The notes beneath the pieces were generated by a model. That model searched no databases, was not told the origin of the DNA, and saw only the letters and a list, made by a program, of their open reading frames with translations. The translations under genes were made by a program, and so were the position numbers. A stretch of DNA of 64,000 nucleotides from Erythrobacter neustonensis (GTDB taxonomy: Bacteria > Pseudomonadota > Alphaproteobacteria > Sphingomonadales > Sphingomonadaceae), in the NCBI RefSeq assembly GCF_001663175.1, contig NZ_CP016033.1, positions 2,604,001 to 2,668,000 on the forward strand. Direction: 5' to 3'. Within the stretch, counting starts at the first letter, position 1. Each line of letters begins with the position of its first letter. Positions 43,887-52,443 of the stretch are shown here, in pieces.

Positions 43887-44839
43887 CCGACTGGCCCAAC
43901 CACGCCGAAGCCTGGCGCCAATGGCGCGATGCGATGAGCAGCGAGCGGATGCATCACGGTTGGTTGCTTGCCGGAAAAGCAGGGCTGGGCAAACGCGATT
44001 TCGCCGAGGCTGCTGCCCGCGCGCTGGTGGCAGAGCCCGGCGTCGCGCAGCCCGCCGGCGAACACCCCGATATTCTGACGCTGTCCTATGGCCCCAAGGA
44101 TGACAAGGCCGAACGCGCTGCAGCCGATGGCAAACCCTTCGATCTCGCCCGTTCGATCCGCATCAAGCAGATCCGCGCAATGCAAAAGCGCCTGATCACC
44201 CGGCCGACGCTCGGCAGCAAACGCGCGATCATTATCGATCCTGCCGACGACATGGAAAAGGCCGCTGCCAACGCCTTGCTCAAAAGCCTGGAGGAGCCGC
44301 CCGCCGGAACATTCTTCCTGCTGGTCACGCACCGTCCTGCACGCCTCTTGCCCACCATTCGGTCGCGGTGCCGGACGTTGCGTTTTCCGGTTCTGACCGA
44401 CAGCCAATTGAGCGCGATGCTCGGCGAAGCGGGCCTCGCATCCGACCCGCAGGCGATCGCTGCGGCCGAGGGTTCGTTCGGTGCGGCGGTCAGGTTTGCC
44501 AAGCAGGACCTTGCGCCGATCGCGCGGATCGTCGCAGGGTTGCTGGCAGTCGGCGACAGCGGGATGACCGGGCGCGGCGAACTTGCGCGGTTGATCGGGC
44601 CGCGTGCCGACCGGGAACGTTTGCAGGCCGTGCTGGAACTTGCACAGTCGCTCACCGCACATGCTGCGCGCACGGCGCAGGATCCCGAACGCCGGATGCA
44701 ACTGGTCGATATTCACGCAAGCCTGGTGCGGCTGGCGGGCGAGGCTCCGACCGCCAATTTCGATGCGTCGCTGCTGCCATTCGAGATCGGCAGCTTGCTT
44801 GTCACCGCCGCGCCCGCTAGCGCTGCGGCCCATGGCTGA
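43883..44839 (+). CDS. holB: DNA polymerase III delta-prime subunit
   Basis: HolB is a clamp-loader AAA+ subunit. The 318-residue protein has GWLLAGKAGLGKRDFA, a P-loop that is not the canonical GxxGxGKT, an ADDMEKAAANALLKSLEEPP Walker-B/sensor-like segment and PTIRSRCRTLRF, the SRC arginine-finger motif. The arginine finger for neighbouring clamp-loader subunits is retained, as in delta-prime. Overlaps tmk and metG starts. Confidence 0.93.
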   Translation: MTDWPNHAEAWRQWRDAMSSERMHHGWLLAGKAGLGKRDFAEAAARALVAEPGVAQPAGEHPDILTLSYGPKDDKAERAAADGKPFDLARSIRIKQIRAMQKRLITRPTLGSKRAIIIDPADDMEKAAANALLKSLEEPPAGTFFLLVTHRPARLLPTIRSRCRTLRFPVLTDSQLSAMLGEAGLASDPQAIAAAEGSFGAAVRFAKQDLAPIARIVAGLLAVGDSGMTGRGELARLIGPRADRERLQAVLELAQSLTAHAARTAQDPERRMQLVDIHASLVRLAGEAPTANFDASLLPFEIGSLLVTAAPASAAAHG

Positions 44840-46385
44840 CACCACCCCCTTCTATATCACCACCGCTATCAGCTATCCCAATGGCAAGCCGCATATCGGC
44901 CATGCCTATGAGGCGATCGCTGCCGATGTCATCGCGCGGTTCCAGCGGTTGCAGGGCCGTACGGTCCGGTTCCAGACCGGCACCGACGAACACGGCCTCA
45001 AGATGGCCCGCAAAGCCGAAGAACAGGGCCGCTCACCGCGCGAACTTGCCGATGAAATGTCGGGCTATTTCCGTAGCATGTGCGACGCGCTGAATATTTC
45101 GTATGACCGCTTCATCCGCACCAGCGAGCCCGATCATCATAAGGCCAGTCAGGCGATCTGGCAGGCGATGGAAGCCAAGGGCGACCTTTATCTCGACCGC
45201 TACGAGGGTTGGTATTCGGTCCGCGACGAAGCCTATTACGACGAGAGCGAATTGGTCGAGGGCGAGGGCGAAGCCAAGCTATCCCCGCAGGGGACGCCCG
45301 TAGAGTGGACCGTCGAGGAAAGCTGGTTCTTCCGGCTTTCAAACTATCAGCAGCAACTGCTTGATTTGCTTGCTAGCCCCGGCTTCCTCGAACCGGCAAG
45401 CCGCCGCAACGAAATGATCGCATTCGTCGAGCAGGGGTTGCGCGATCTGTCGGTCAGCCGCACGTCCTTCGACTGGGGCGTCAAGGTTCCGGGCAGCGAA
45501 GGCCATGTGATGTATGTGTGGGTCGATGCGCTCACCAATTACCTCACAGGTCTTGGTTACCCCGGCGACATGGGCAATTTCTGGCCCGCCAGTCTTCATC
45601 TCATCGGCAAGGATATCGTGCGGTTCCACACGATCTACTGGCCAGCCTTCCTGATGAGCGCCGATCTGCCGGTGCCGCAGAAGGTGTTCGGTCATGGTTT
45701 CCTGTTGAACCGCGGCCAGAAGGAATCGAAGTCGCTCGGCAATGTCACCGATCCCGTGGCTCTGGCCGAACGCTTCGGGGTCGACGCGCTGCGCTATTTC
45801 CTGATCCGCGAAGTCGCCTTCGGACAGGACGGCAGCTATTCGCCCGAAGCCATCGTCTCGCGCGCCAATGGCGAGCTTGGCAACGCTTTCGGCAACCTTG
45901 CACAACGCACGCTCGGATTCATCGCCAAGAACCTCGAAGGCAATCTTCCCGCGATCCACACGCATGACGCTACGGACACCGCCCTGTTCGAGGCGGTCGA
46001 TCGTGCGTTGACTCAGGACATTCCGCAGGCCTTCGACAACCTGGCACTTCAGCAGGCGGTGGAGGCCTGGCTGCAGGCGGTCTTCGCCTGCAATGCCTAT
46101 ATCGATGCGCAGGCCCCCTGGACGCTGCGCAAGACCGATCCCGAGCGCATGGAGACGGTTCTGGCGACACTCTATATCTGCATCGCCCAGTTGGCGGTCG
46201 CGATTTGTCCGGTGATCCCTGCCAGCAGTTCGAAGCTGCTGGACATGATGGGAGTGCCCGAAGTGCTGCGCACCATCGACGGTATCCGCAGCCACTGGTA
46301 TTCGGGGCTGGCCGAAAGCGGATACAAGATCGCCGCGCCGACGCCGCTGTTCCCCCGGCTCGAACTTCCCGCTGAGGCCGATTGA
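44832..46385 (+). CDS. metG: Methionyl-tRNA synthetase
   Basis: MetG charges tRNA-Met. The 517-residue enzyme has the HIGH motif as PNGKPHIGHAY, FQTGTDEHGLK, the KESKSLGN form of KMSKS, and a helical anticodon-binding domain; the C-terminal tRNA-binding domain of some MetG proteins is absent. It lacks a zinc-knuckle of the four-Cys type. The ATG at 44832 overlaps the holB stop by eight bases. Confidence 0.96.
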   Translation: MADTTPFYITTAISYPNGKPHIGHAYEAIAADVIARFQRLQGRTVRFQTGTDEHGLKMARKAEEQGRSPRELADEMSGYFRSMCDALNISYDRFIRTSEPDHHKASQAIWQAMEAKGDLYLDRYEGWYSVRDEAYYDESELVEGEGEAKLSPQGTPVEWTVEESWFFRLSNYQQQLLDLLASPGFLEPASRRNEMIAFVEQGLRDLSVSRTSFDWGVKVPGSEGHVMYVWVDALTNYLTGLGYPGDMGNFWPASLHLIGKDIVRFHTIYWPAFLMSADLPVPQKVFGHGFLLNRGQKESKSLGNVTDPVALAERFGVDALRYFLIREVAFGQDGSYSPEAIVSRANGELGNAFGNLAQRTLGFIAKNLEGNLPAIHTHDATDTALFEAVDRALTQDIPQAFDNLALQQAVEAWLQAVFACNAYIDAQAPWTLRKTDPERMETVLATLYICIAQLAVAICPVIPASSSKLLDMMGVPEVLRTIDGIRSHWYSGLAESGYKIAAPTPLFPRLELPAEAD

Positions 46386-47161
46386 TGCTGGTCGATAGCC
46401 ACTGCCATCTCGAATACAAAGGCCTCGTCGAGGATCGCGACAATGTGCTGGCGCGTGCGCGGGCAGCGGGCGTGGGGGCGTTCCTCAACATCTCGACCCG
46501 GCAAAGCGAATGGGACCAGGTGATCGCGACCGCCGCACGCGAACCCGATGTCTTCGCCAGCGTCGGGATCCATCCGCATGAGGCCGACGCCCATCAGGAT
46601 CTCGGCCGCGCGGCCTTGCTCGCCGCGACGCGTGATCCCAAGGTAATTGCCATCGGCGAAACCGGGCTCGACTACTATTACGACAAGTCGGACAGAGACG
46701 CGCAGAAGTCTTTGTTTCGCATGCACATCGACGTTGCACGCGAAACCCAGCTTCCGCTGATCATCCATACCCGCGATGCCGAAGAGGATACCCATGCGAT
46801 CCTTGCCGAAGAGATGGGGAAGGGGGCTTATCCTGCTTTGATCCATTGCTTCACCGCGTCGGCCGACTTTGCCGAAAAGGTGCTCGCACTGGGCCTTACG
46901 ATTTCACTATCGGGGATCGTGACCTTCAAGAATGCCAAGGACTTGCAGGCGATTGCCAAGACGATTCCGCAGGACAAGCTGCTGGTTGAGACCGACAGTC
47001 CGTTCCTCGCGCCCGTGCCACACCGCGGAAAGGTGTGCGAACCGGCTTTCGTGGCGGACACCGCCGCTTTCGTTGCAGATCTGCGGGGGATCGATGTTGC
47101 CACGCTGCGAGCGGCGACTTCCAAGAATTTCTTCAATCTTTTCACCAAGGCCGCTCTGTGA
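46385..47161 (+). CDS. tatD: TatD family metal-dependent hydrolase
   Basis: The 258-residue protein is a TIM-barrel hydrolase: DSHCHLE near residue 4-10 (metal ligands His6 and His8), GIHPHEA, AIGETGLDYYYD, LIIHTRDAEEDT, HCFTAS and LVETDSPFLAP. TatD proteins have 3'-5' DNase or D-aminoacyl-tRNA deacylase-like activity. ATG 46385 shares one base with the metG stop; a TTG two codons earlier is possible. Confidence 0.94.
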   Translation: MLVDSHCHLEYKGLVEDRDNVLARARAAGVGAFLNISTRQSEWDQVIATAAREPDVFASVGIHPHEADAHQDLGRAALLAATRDPKVIAIGETGLDYYYDKSDRDAQKSLFRMHIDVARETQLPLIIHTRDAEEDTHAILAEEMGKGAYPALIHCFTASADFAEKVLALGLTISLSGIVTFKNAKDLQAIAKTIPQDKLLVETDSPFLAPVPHRGKVCEPAFVADTAAFVADLRGIDVATLRAATSKNFFNLFTKAAL

Positions 47162-47940
47162 AACTGGTCATGCTTGGGTCGGGCACTTCGACCGGAGTGC
47201 CGCGACTGGGGGGCCCGGACGGGACAGGCGATTGGGGCGATTGCGATCCCGCCGAGCCGCGTAACCGGCGCACGCGCGTATCGATCCTGGTTGAAAGCAA
47301 CGAGGGCAAACGTCTCCTCGTCGATACGTCGTCGGATTGCCGCGCCCAGCTGTTGGCCAACCGGATCGGCCATATTGATGCGGTTTTCTGGACGCACGAT
47401 CACGCCGATCACTGCCACGGTATCGATGATCTGCGCGTGCTGCGGTATGGCCGCGGCGGGCCGATACCCGGGTTTGCGGAAACCGAAACCGTGCGCCGCC
47501 TGCGCCAGCGGTTCGGCTATGTCTTTGCCGGGCAGGAAGGTTATCCCACGATCTGCACGCTCGACACGCTGGACCGGCTGCGCATGACAGCCGGCTTCGG
47601 TGTCGATTGGTGCCAGATGGCGCACGGACCCGGCGAGACGACCGCATACCGCTTCGAAGCCGATGGCAAGTCGATCGGATATGCCACGGACTTCAGTGCA
47701 ATTTCGGATGAAATGATCGACCTGTTCTACAAAGTCGACATTCTCGTCAGCGACTGCTTGCGGCGCGATCCGCATCCGACCCACGCGCATCTGGCAATGG
47801 CGATCGAACTCGGCGAGCAAACACGCGCCGGGCGCGTTGTGCTCAGTCATTTGGACAAGAGCATGGATTATCGGACCTTGTGCAGCGAGGTGCCGGACTT
47901 CGTCACGGTCGGTTATGACGGACTGGAGCTCGTCGCATGA
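47158..47940 (+). CDS. MBL-fold metallo-hydrolase (PhnP-like)
   Basis: The 260-residue protein has a metallo-beta-lactamase fold with the metal motif THDHADHCHG (HxHxDH). It starts with a GSGTSTGVP strand, then a DTSSDCRAQ loop, and ends with VLSHLDKSMDY (a His ligand) near the C-terminus. It resembles PhnP phosphodiesterases, although no phn genes are present. Start GTG 47158 overlaps the tatD stop (GTGA). Its stop overlaps the next short membrane protein. Confidence 0.88.
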   Translation: MKLVMLGSGTSTGVPRLGGPDGTGDWGDCDPAEPRNRRTRVSILVESNEGKRLLVDTSSDCRAQLLANRIGHIDAVFWTHDHADHCHGIDDLRVLRYGRGGPIPGFAETETVRRLRQRFGYVFAGQEGYPTICTLDTLDRLRMTAGFGVDWCQMAHGPGETTAYRFEADGKSIGYATDFSAISDEMIDLFYKVDILVSDCLRRDPHPTHAHLAMAIELGEQTRAGRVVLSHLDKSMDYRTLCSEVPDFVTVGYDGLELVA

Positions 47941-48134
47941 ACAGCGAACTGCTGCTGCCGCTCGTAAGCAGCATCGCGTGGATCGCTGTCATGATGAGCG
48001 CTTTGGCATCGCGCCGGCTCGGCTGGGGTCAAATGATCAAGATGGCGCTGGCATGGTTGGTGATTTTCGGTGGCATTTTGGTGATCGTCGAATGGGTAAT
48101 GTACGCAAGCGGTGACGGACAATCGCCGGCATGA
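47937..48134 (+). CDS. Small two-helix membrane protein
   Basis: The 65-residue protein begins at ATG 47937, overlapping the MBL-hydrolase stop (ATGA). It has two hydrophobic segments, LLLPLVSSIAWIAVMMSALA and MALAWLVIFGGILVIVEWVM, joined by a short basic turn (RRLGWGQ). No domain or function is recognised. Its tight coupling to the upstream gene supports real translation. Confidence 0.65.
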   Translation: MNSELLLPLVSSIAWIAVMMSALASRRLGWGQMIKMALAWLVIFGGILVIVEWVMYASGDGQSPA

Positions 48135-48141
48135 ATTTTAC

Positions 48142-48155
48142 ATAATATATATTAT
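48142..48155 (+). repeat. 14-bp A/T palindrome ahead of mazG
   Basis: ATAATATATATTAT is fully self-complementary and stands in an AT-rich 30-base island, in sharp contrast to the GC-rich surroundings, between the small membrane protein and mazG. It may serve as a promoter, curved DNA, or a protein-binding site. Confidence 0.55.
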
Positions 48156-48182
48156 CCACCTATCAGAACGCGGACTTCGCCC

Positions 48183-48944
48183 ATGCCGGATATAGCCCCT
48201 ATCGACCGCTTGCTCGCGATCATGGCCCGCCTGCGCGATCCGGAAGACGGATGCGAATGGGATCGTGCGCAGAACTTTGCAACGATCGCGCCCTATACGA
48301 TCGAAGAAGCCTACGAGGTTGCCGATGCGATTGCGCGCGACGATATCGCCGATCTGCGCGACGAATTGGGTGATTTGTTGCTTCAAGTCGTGTTCCATTC
48401 CCGGATAGCCGAAGAAGCCGGTGCCTTTTCTTTCGGCGATGTCGCCAACGCGATCAGCGTTAAGATGGAAGCGCGGCATCCGCATATCTTCGGCAATGCC
48501 GGCGGAACGATGGACAATGCCCGGTGGGAGGACCTGAAGGCCCAGGAACGCCGCGCCAAGGGCACGCGCTCGGCGCTCGACGGGGTGGCGCTCGCACTGC
48601 CGGCATTGATGCGTGCAGAAAAACTTCAGAAGCGCGCTTCAAGAACCGGCTTCGATTGGCCCGATCCCTCGGGATCGGAGGCGAAAATCAGCGAAGAGAT
48701 CGAGGAATTGAAGAGCGCGCCGTCGGATGCACTGCGGGTCGAGGAAGCCGGCGACCTTATCTTTGCCGTCGTCAATTTCGTCCGCGCCCATGGTATCAGT
48801 GCGGAAGAAGCATTGCGTCAGGCCAATGCCAAATTCGAACGGCGGTTCCGGGCAATGGAGGATCTTGCCGGGATCGAAGCCTTCGCGGCATTGTCGCTCG
48901 AAGCGCAGGAAGAGCTTTGGCAGCAGGTCAAGAAAGCCTCTTAA
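48183..48944 (+). CDS. mazG: Nucleoside triphosphate pyrophosphohydrolase MazG
   Basis: MazG hydrolyses (d)NTPs to monophosphates. The 253-residue protein has two MazG domains: the first with PEDGCEWDRAQ, IEEAYEVADAI and DELGDLLLQVVFHS (the E-x-x-E ... E-x-x-D magnesium motif), the second less conserved (EEIEELKSA, EEAGDLIFAVVNFVR). Start ATG 48183 follows the AT-rich island. It is convergent with hflX, three bases apart. Confidence 0.93.
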   Translation: MPDIAPIDRLLAIMARLRDPEDGCEWDRAQNFATIAPYTIEEAYEVADAIARDDIADLRDELGDLLLQVVFHSRIAEEAGAFSFGDVANAISVKMEARHPHIFGNAGGTMDNARWEDLKAQERRAKGTRSALDGVALALPALMRAEKLQKRASRTGFDWPDPSGSEAKISEEIEELKSAPSDALRVEEAGDLIFAVVNFVRAHGISAEEALRQANAKFERRFRAMEDLAGIEAFAALSLEAQEELWQQVKKAS

Positions 48945-48947
48945 GCT

Positions 48948-50240
48948 TCACGAAATGCTCGCGAATTGCCCGAGTTCCTTGGGGTTGAGCCGCACCGTGA
49001 TGCGCCGGAAGGGCCCCTCTTCGCTCGCGCCGCCATCCTCATCGGATATCACTTCGCCGTGCGCGTGAAGCCAGGCAAGCCTGCGTCCGTCGCTGACCGG
49101 CAGCAGCAAACTCACCTCGCGCGCCTCGCCCGTCAGCAAACGCGCCAGTTCGGCTTCGAGGAGGTCTATCCCCTCCCCCGTTGCCGCCGACAGCATCACG
49201 GCCGGCTGACCGGTCGCCGCCTCGCGCAGTTCGGCAAGGTCGTCTGCGGCGAGCAGATCGCACTTGTTCCACACTTCGAGGATCGGGATGCTGCTGGTCC
49301 CTGTTTCGCCGTCGACCACGCCAAGATCGGCCAGCACGTCGAGCACCTGCTTTTTCTGCGCGGCGTGGCTCGGATTGGCCATGTCGCGCACATGACAGAT
49401 CACGTCGGCCGCAGTCACTTCTTCGAGCGTCGCGCGAAATGCCGCGACGAGCTGCGTCGGCAGGTCCGAGATGAAACCGACGGTGTCTGACAGGATCACC
49501 TTCTCGACACCCGGCAGCCCGATCGCCCGCATCGTCGGATCGAGCGTAGCGAACAGCAGATCCTCCGCCATCACCTCCGCCCCGGTGAGGCGATTGAATA
49601 GAGTGGATTTGCCGGCATTGGTGTATCCGACCAGCGCGACCACCGGCCAGGGCGCCCTCCCCCGGCGATCGCGGTGCAAAGTGCGGGTCTTTTTCACCTG
49701 CTCCAAGTCGCGGCGCAATTTCCCCATGCGCTGGCGGATCATCCGCCGGTCGGCTTCGATCTGGGTTTCGCCCGGACCGCCAAGGAACCCGAAGCCCCCG
49801 CGCTGGCGCTCGAGGTGAGTCCAGCTTCGCACCAGGCGGCTCTGCTGATAATCGAGATGGGCAAGCTCGACCTGCAAGCGCCCCTCGGCGGTGGCGGCCC
49901 GCTCTCCGAAGATTTCGAGGATCAGACCGGTGCGGTCGATCACCTTGCGTTTCAGACGGTCTTCAAGATTGCGTTGCTGGATCGGGGTCAAAGCGCCGTC
50001 AACGATGACAAGCTCGGCCTGGTGCTGTTCGCACCAGATCGCGATATTCTCGACCTGACCCGAACCGAACAGCGTGTTGGGCTGCATCTGACGCACGGGC
50101 AGGACCGCGGCATGCGCGATGACCACGCCAATCGCCAGCGCCAGCCCTTCGGCTTCGGCAAGCCGTTCTGCGGAATCGAGATCGTAACGGATCGACCGGA
50201 TATCGGGGCACAGCACAACGGCCCGCGCCCCGCGCGTCAC
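48948..50240 (-). CDS. hflX: GTPase HflX
   Basis: HflX is a ribosome-binding GTPase linked to recycling of stalled or heat-damaged ribosomes. The 430-residue protein has an N-terminal nucleotide-binding domain, a long glycine-rich linker GGFGFLGGPGETQIE, and a G-domain with GYTNAGKST, DTVGFI and NKCD motifs. The start is GTG 50240 with AGGA just upstream; the next in-frame upstream codons extend to CTG and no ATG exists. It lies 26 bases after hfq. Confidence 0.93.
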   Translation of the reverse strand: MTRGARAVVLCPDIRSIRYDLDSAERLAEAEGLALAIGVVIAHAAVLPVRQMQPNTLFGSGQVENIAIWCEQHQAELVIVDGALTPIQQRNLEDRLKRKVIDRTGLILEIFGERAATAEGRLQVELAHLDYQQSRLVRSWTHLERQRGGFGFLGGPGETQIEADRRMIRQRMGKLRRDLEQVKKTRTLHRDRRGRAPWPVVALVGYTNAGKSTLFNRLTGAEVMAEDLLFATLDPTMRAIGLPGVEKVILSDTVGFISDLPTQLVAAFRATLEEVTAADVICHVRDMANPSHAAQKKQVLDVLADLGVVDGETGTSSIPILEVWNKCDLLAADDLAELREAATGQPAVMLSAATGEGIDLLEAELARLLTGEAREVSLLLPVSDGRRLAWLHAHGEVISDEDGGASEEGPFRRITVRLNPKELGQFASIS

Positions 50241-50266
50241 CTCGTCCTGAAATTCGCTGTCAAAAC

Positions 50267-50854
50267 TCAGTCTTCTGTCCGATCTTCAATGTCTGCATCA
50301 TCATCGTCGACACTAAGGTCGACAGGCGAGGCAGGCTGGATGGTGGACACTGCGTGCTTGTAGGCAAGCTGCACAGCGCCATCGCGTTCGAGCAACATGC
50401 AGAACAGATCGTAGGCAGCGATCCGTCCTTGCAACATTACCCCGTTCACGAGGAACATGGTAACCTGCACTTCGGCTTCGGCCACGCGGCTAAGGAAAAT
50501 ATCCTGCAGCAGCTTTTGCCGCCGGTTGCCGCTCTGGCTACCGAATTGCGCCGGGTCGAGCGATTGTCCGGGCATGATCGTGCTGATCGCGTGCTTGTAG
50601 ACGAGCTGCGACTGTCCGTCGCGGCGAAGCAGGATCGAGAAGTTGTCGAACCAGGTCACGATGCCTTGCAGCTTGACACCCTTGACCAGAAACATCGTCA
50701 CCGGAATCTTGTGCTTACGCAGCAGGTTGAGAAAGGCATCCTGCAAATTGCCGCTTTGCCGGACTACGGTCGCGGGCGATGTGATATCTGCGGCATCGGC
50801 CTGCGTGGCTGCACGCGTGATCGGACGGGGGGAGAGCGTTCGCCCGCTGGGCAT
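50267..50854 (-). CDS. hfq: RNA chaperone Hfq with two tandem Sm-like domains
   Basis: Hfq normally is a ~70-110 residue hexameric RNA chaperone for small RNAs. Here a 195-residue protein contains two full Hfq domains: domain 1 at about 36-95 ([20 protein letters not shown], then YKHA with Lys87-His88) and domain 2 at about 115-174 (LLQDIFL..., YKHA with Lys166-His167). Both keep Gln-Asp and YKH positions for U-rich RNA. An acidic tail ends the chain. Start ATG 50854 has AGGAG eight bases upstream. It is downstream of ntrX with its own promoter-like sequence and upstream of hflX. Confidence 0.95.
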   Translation of the reverse strand: MPSGRTLSPRPITRAATQADAADITSPATVVRQSGNLQDAFLNLLRKHKIPVTMFLVKGVKLQGIVTWFDNFSILLRRDGQSQLVYKHAISTIMPGQSLDPAQFGSQSGNRRQKLLQDIFLSRVAEAEVQVTMFLVNGVMLQGRIAAYDLFCMLLERDGAVQLAYKHAVSTIQPASPVDLSVDDDDADIEDRTED

Positions 50855-50946
50855 GGTCGTGGCTCCTGTTTCTTGGCGCACCGACGCGCGGTCCGCGTTT
50901 TGAATGGCTGCTGCGAAAAAGCGAAAGGCGACAGCTTAGTTCCCCC

Positions 50947-50975
50947 ATAATGGCGATTGCGATCCGCGCCGACAA
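50947..50975 (-). promoter_or_regulatory. Candidate promoter for hfq-hflX
   Basis: On the reverse strand TTGTCG (50975-50970) and CATTAT (50952-50947) are 17 bases apart, each with four of six consensus bases. It lies inside the 160-base gap after ntrX and about 93 bases before the hfq start. Confidence 0.4.
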
Positions 50976-51014
50976 GGCATGTTTTCGCATTCACGCACCA
51001 TGGGGACGCGGCGG

Positions 51015-52397
51015 CTATTCCTCTTCGTCGCGGCGGTCCCCCATCCCCAGAAGCTTGAGCTTGCGATGCAGTGCCGACCGTTCCATCCCGATGAAGCTCG
51101 CGGTTTTCGAAATGTTGCCCGAAAAGCGGCGGATCTGGATCGACAGATATTCGCGTTCGAAACTTACCCGCGCCTCGCGCAGCGGCACGCCCATGATCGC
51201 TGTCAGGCTGTCGCTGGCCAAGCCGATCTGCCCTCCGATGATTTCGGGCGGAAGCATGTCCGGCTCGACCACCCCGAGCCGGTCGCGCGGGGTCATGATG
51301 ATCGTGCGTTCGACGACATTGCGCAGCTGGCGAACATTGCCCGGCCAGTCGTATGCCTGAAGAGCAGCCATCGCCTCGGCCGAAATTTCCGGCGGCGCGA
51401 GGCCCTGATCGGTCGAATAGCGCGTGAAGAAATGTTCGGCCAGCGCAGGCACATCCTCGCGTCGTTGCGACAGCGCGGGCAAGACCACCGGCACCACGTT
51501 GAGCCGGTAGAACAGATCCTCGCGAAAACGTTTCTCGGCCATCTCGACCGTTAGGTCGCGGGTCGTGGATGACACCACGCGCACATCCACGCCGATCTGC
51601 CGTGTTCCTCCAACCCGAACGAAGCTTTGGTCGGTCAGAACGCGCAAGATGCGTGCCTGCGTCGAGAGCGGCATGTCCGCGATCTCATCAAGGTAAAGTG
51701 TTCCGCCGTCAGCCATTTCCAGCAGCCCGGGGCGCACCTGCTTGCCGTTGGCTTCTTCGCCGAACAATTCCTGTTCGAACCGTTCGGGCGTGATGCGTGC
51801 CGAGTTGACCAGCACGAACGCGCCATTGGCCCGCCCGCTCCAGGCATGCAGCAACCGCGCCGCAACTTCCTTGCCCGCACCGGCAGGGCCCGAGATCAGC
51901 ACACGGCTGCCGGTGCTCGCAACCCGCTTCAAGGTCGCGCGCACGGCGTTGATCGCGGGCGAATTGCCGGTGAATTCGGCATTCCCCCAGCTCCCCTCGC
52001 GCAGCCGCGAATTCTCCCGCCTCAGACGCTCGGTCTCGGTCGCGCGTTCGACGAGCAGCAGCAGGCGCTCCGCCTCGAAGGGCTTTTCGATGAAATCCAT
52101 CGCCCCGCGGCCAACCGCAGCCACAGCCGTGTCGATGTTGCCGTGGCCGGAGAAAATGATCACCGGAAGGTTGGGCTCGCGTGTCTTGATGGCGTCGAGC
52201 AGCTCCAGCCCGTCCATCTGGCTCCCGTGCAACCAGACATCGAGGAGCACCAATGACGGACGCCGTTCGTCGATCGCTGCCAGCGCCTCGGTGCTGTCGG
52301 CCGCCGTGCGGCAGGCATAGCCTTCATCGCCCAGCACGCCCGCCACCAACTCGCGGATATCGCGTTCATCATCGACGATGAGGATTTCGAGAGCCAT
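51015..52397 (-). CDS. ntrX: Nitrogen/redox response regulator NtrX
   Basis: The 460-residue regulator has a receiver domain with phospho-acceptor Asp53 in LLDVWLHG, an AAA+ domain (about 140-380) with a Walker A GPAGAGKE, and a Fis-type helix-turn-helix at the end (ALHRKLKLLGM). The sigma-54 contact loop GAFTGA is not present; the loop is shortened to GEEANGKQVRPG, so it may activate without sigma-54 or act as a repressor. It is cotranscribed after ntrY (46-base gap). Confidence 0.93.
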   Translation of the reverse strand: MALEILIVDDERDIRELVAGVLGDEGYACRTAADSTEALAAIDERRPSLVLLDVWLHGSQMDGLELLDAIKTREPNLPVIIFSGHGNIDTAVAAVGRGAMDFIEKPFEAERLLLLVERATETERLRRENSRLREGSWGNAEFTGNSPAINAVRATLKRVASTGSRVLISGPAGAGKEVAARLLHAWSGRANGAFVLVNSARITPERFEQELFGEEANGKQVRPGLLEMADGGTLYLDEIADMPLSTQARILRVLTDQSFVRVGGTRQIGVDVRVVSSTTRDLTVEMAEKRFREDLFYRLNVVPVVLPALSQRREDVPALAEHFFTRYSTDQGLAPPEISAEAMAALQAYDWPGNVRQLRNVVERTIIMTPRDRLGVVEPDMLPPEIIGGQIGLASDSLTAIMGVPLREARVSFEREYLSIQIRRFSGNISKTASFIGMERSALHRKLKLLGMGDRRDEEE

Positions 52398-52443
52398 CAG
52401 GCAAGTCCTTCACACAAAAACGAAAGATCTGGATCGAACGATA

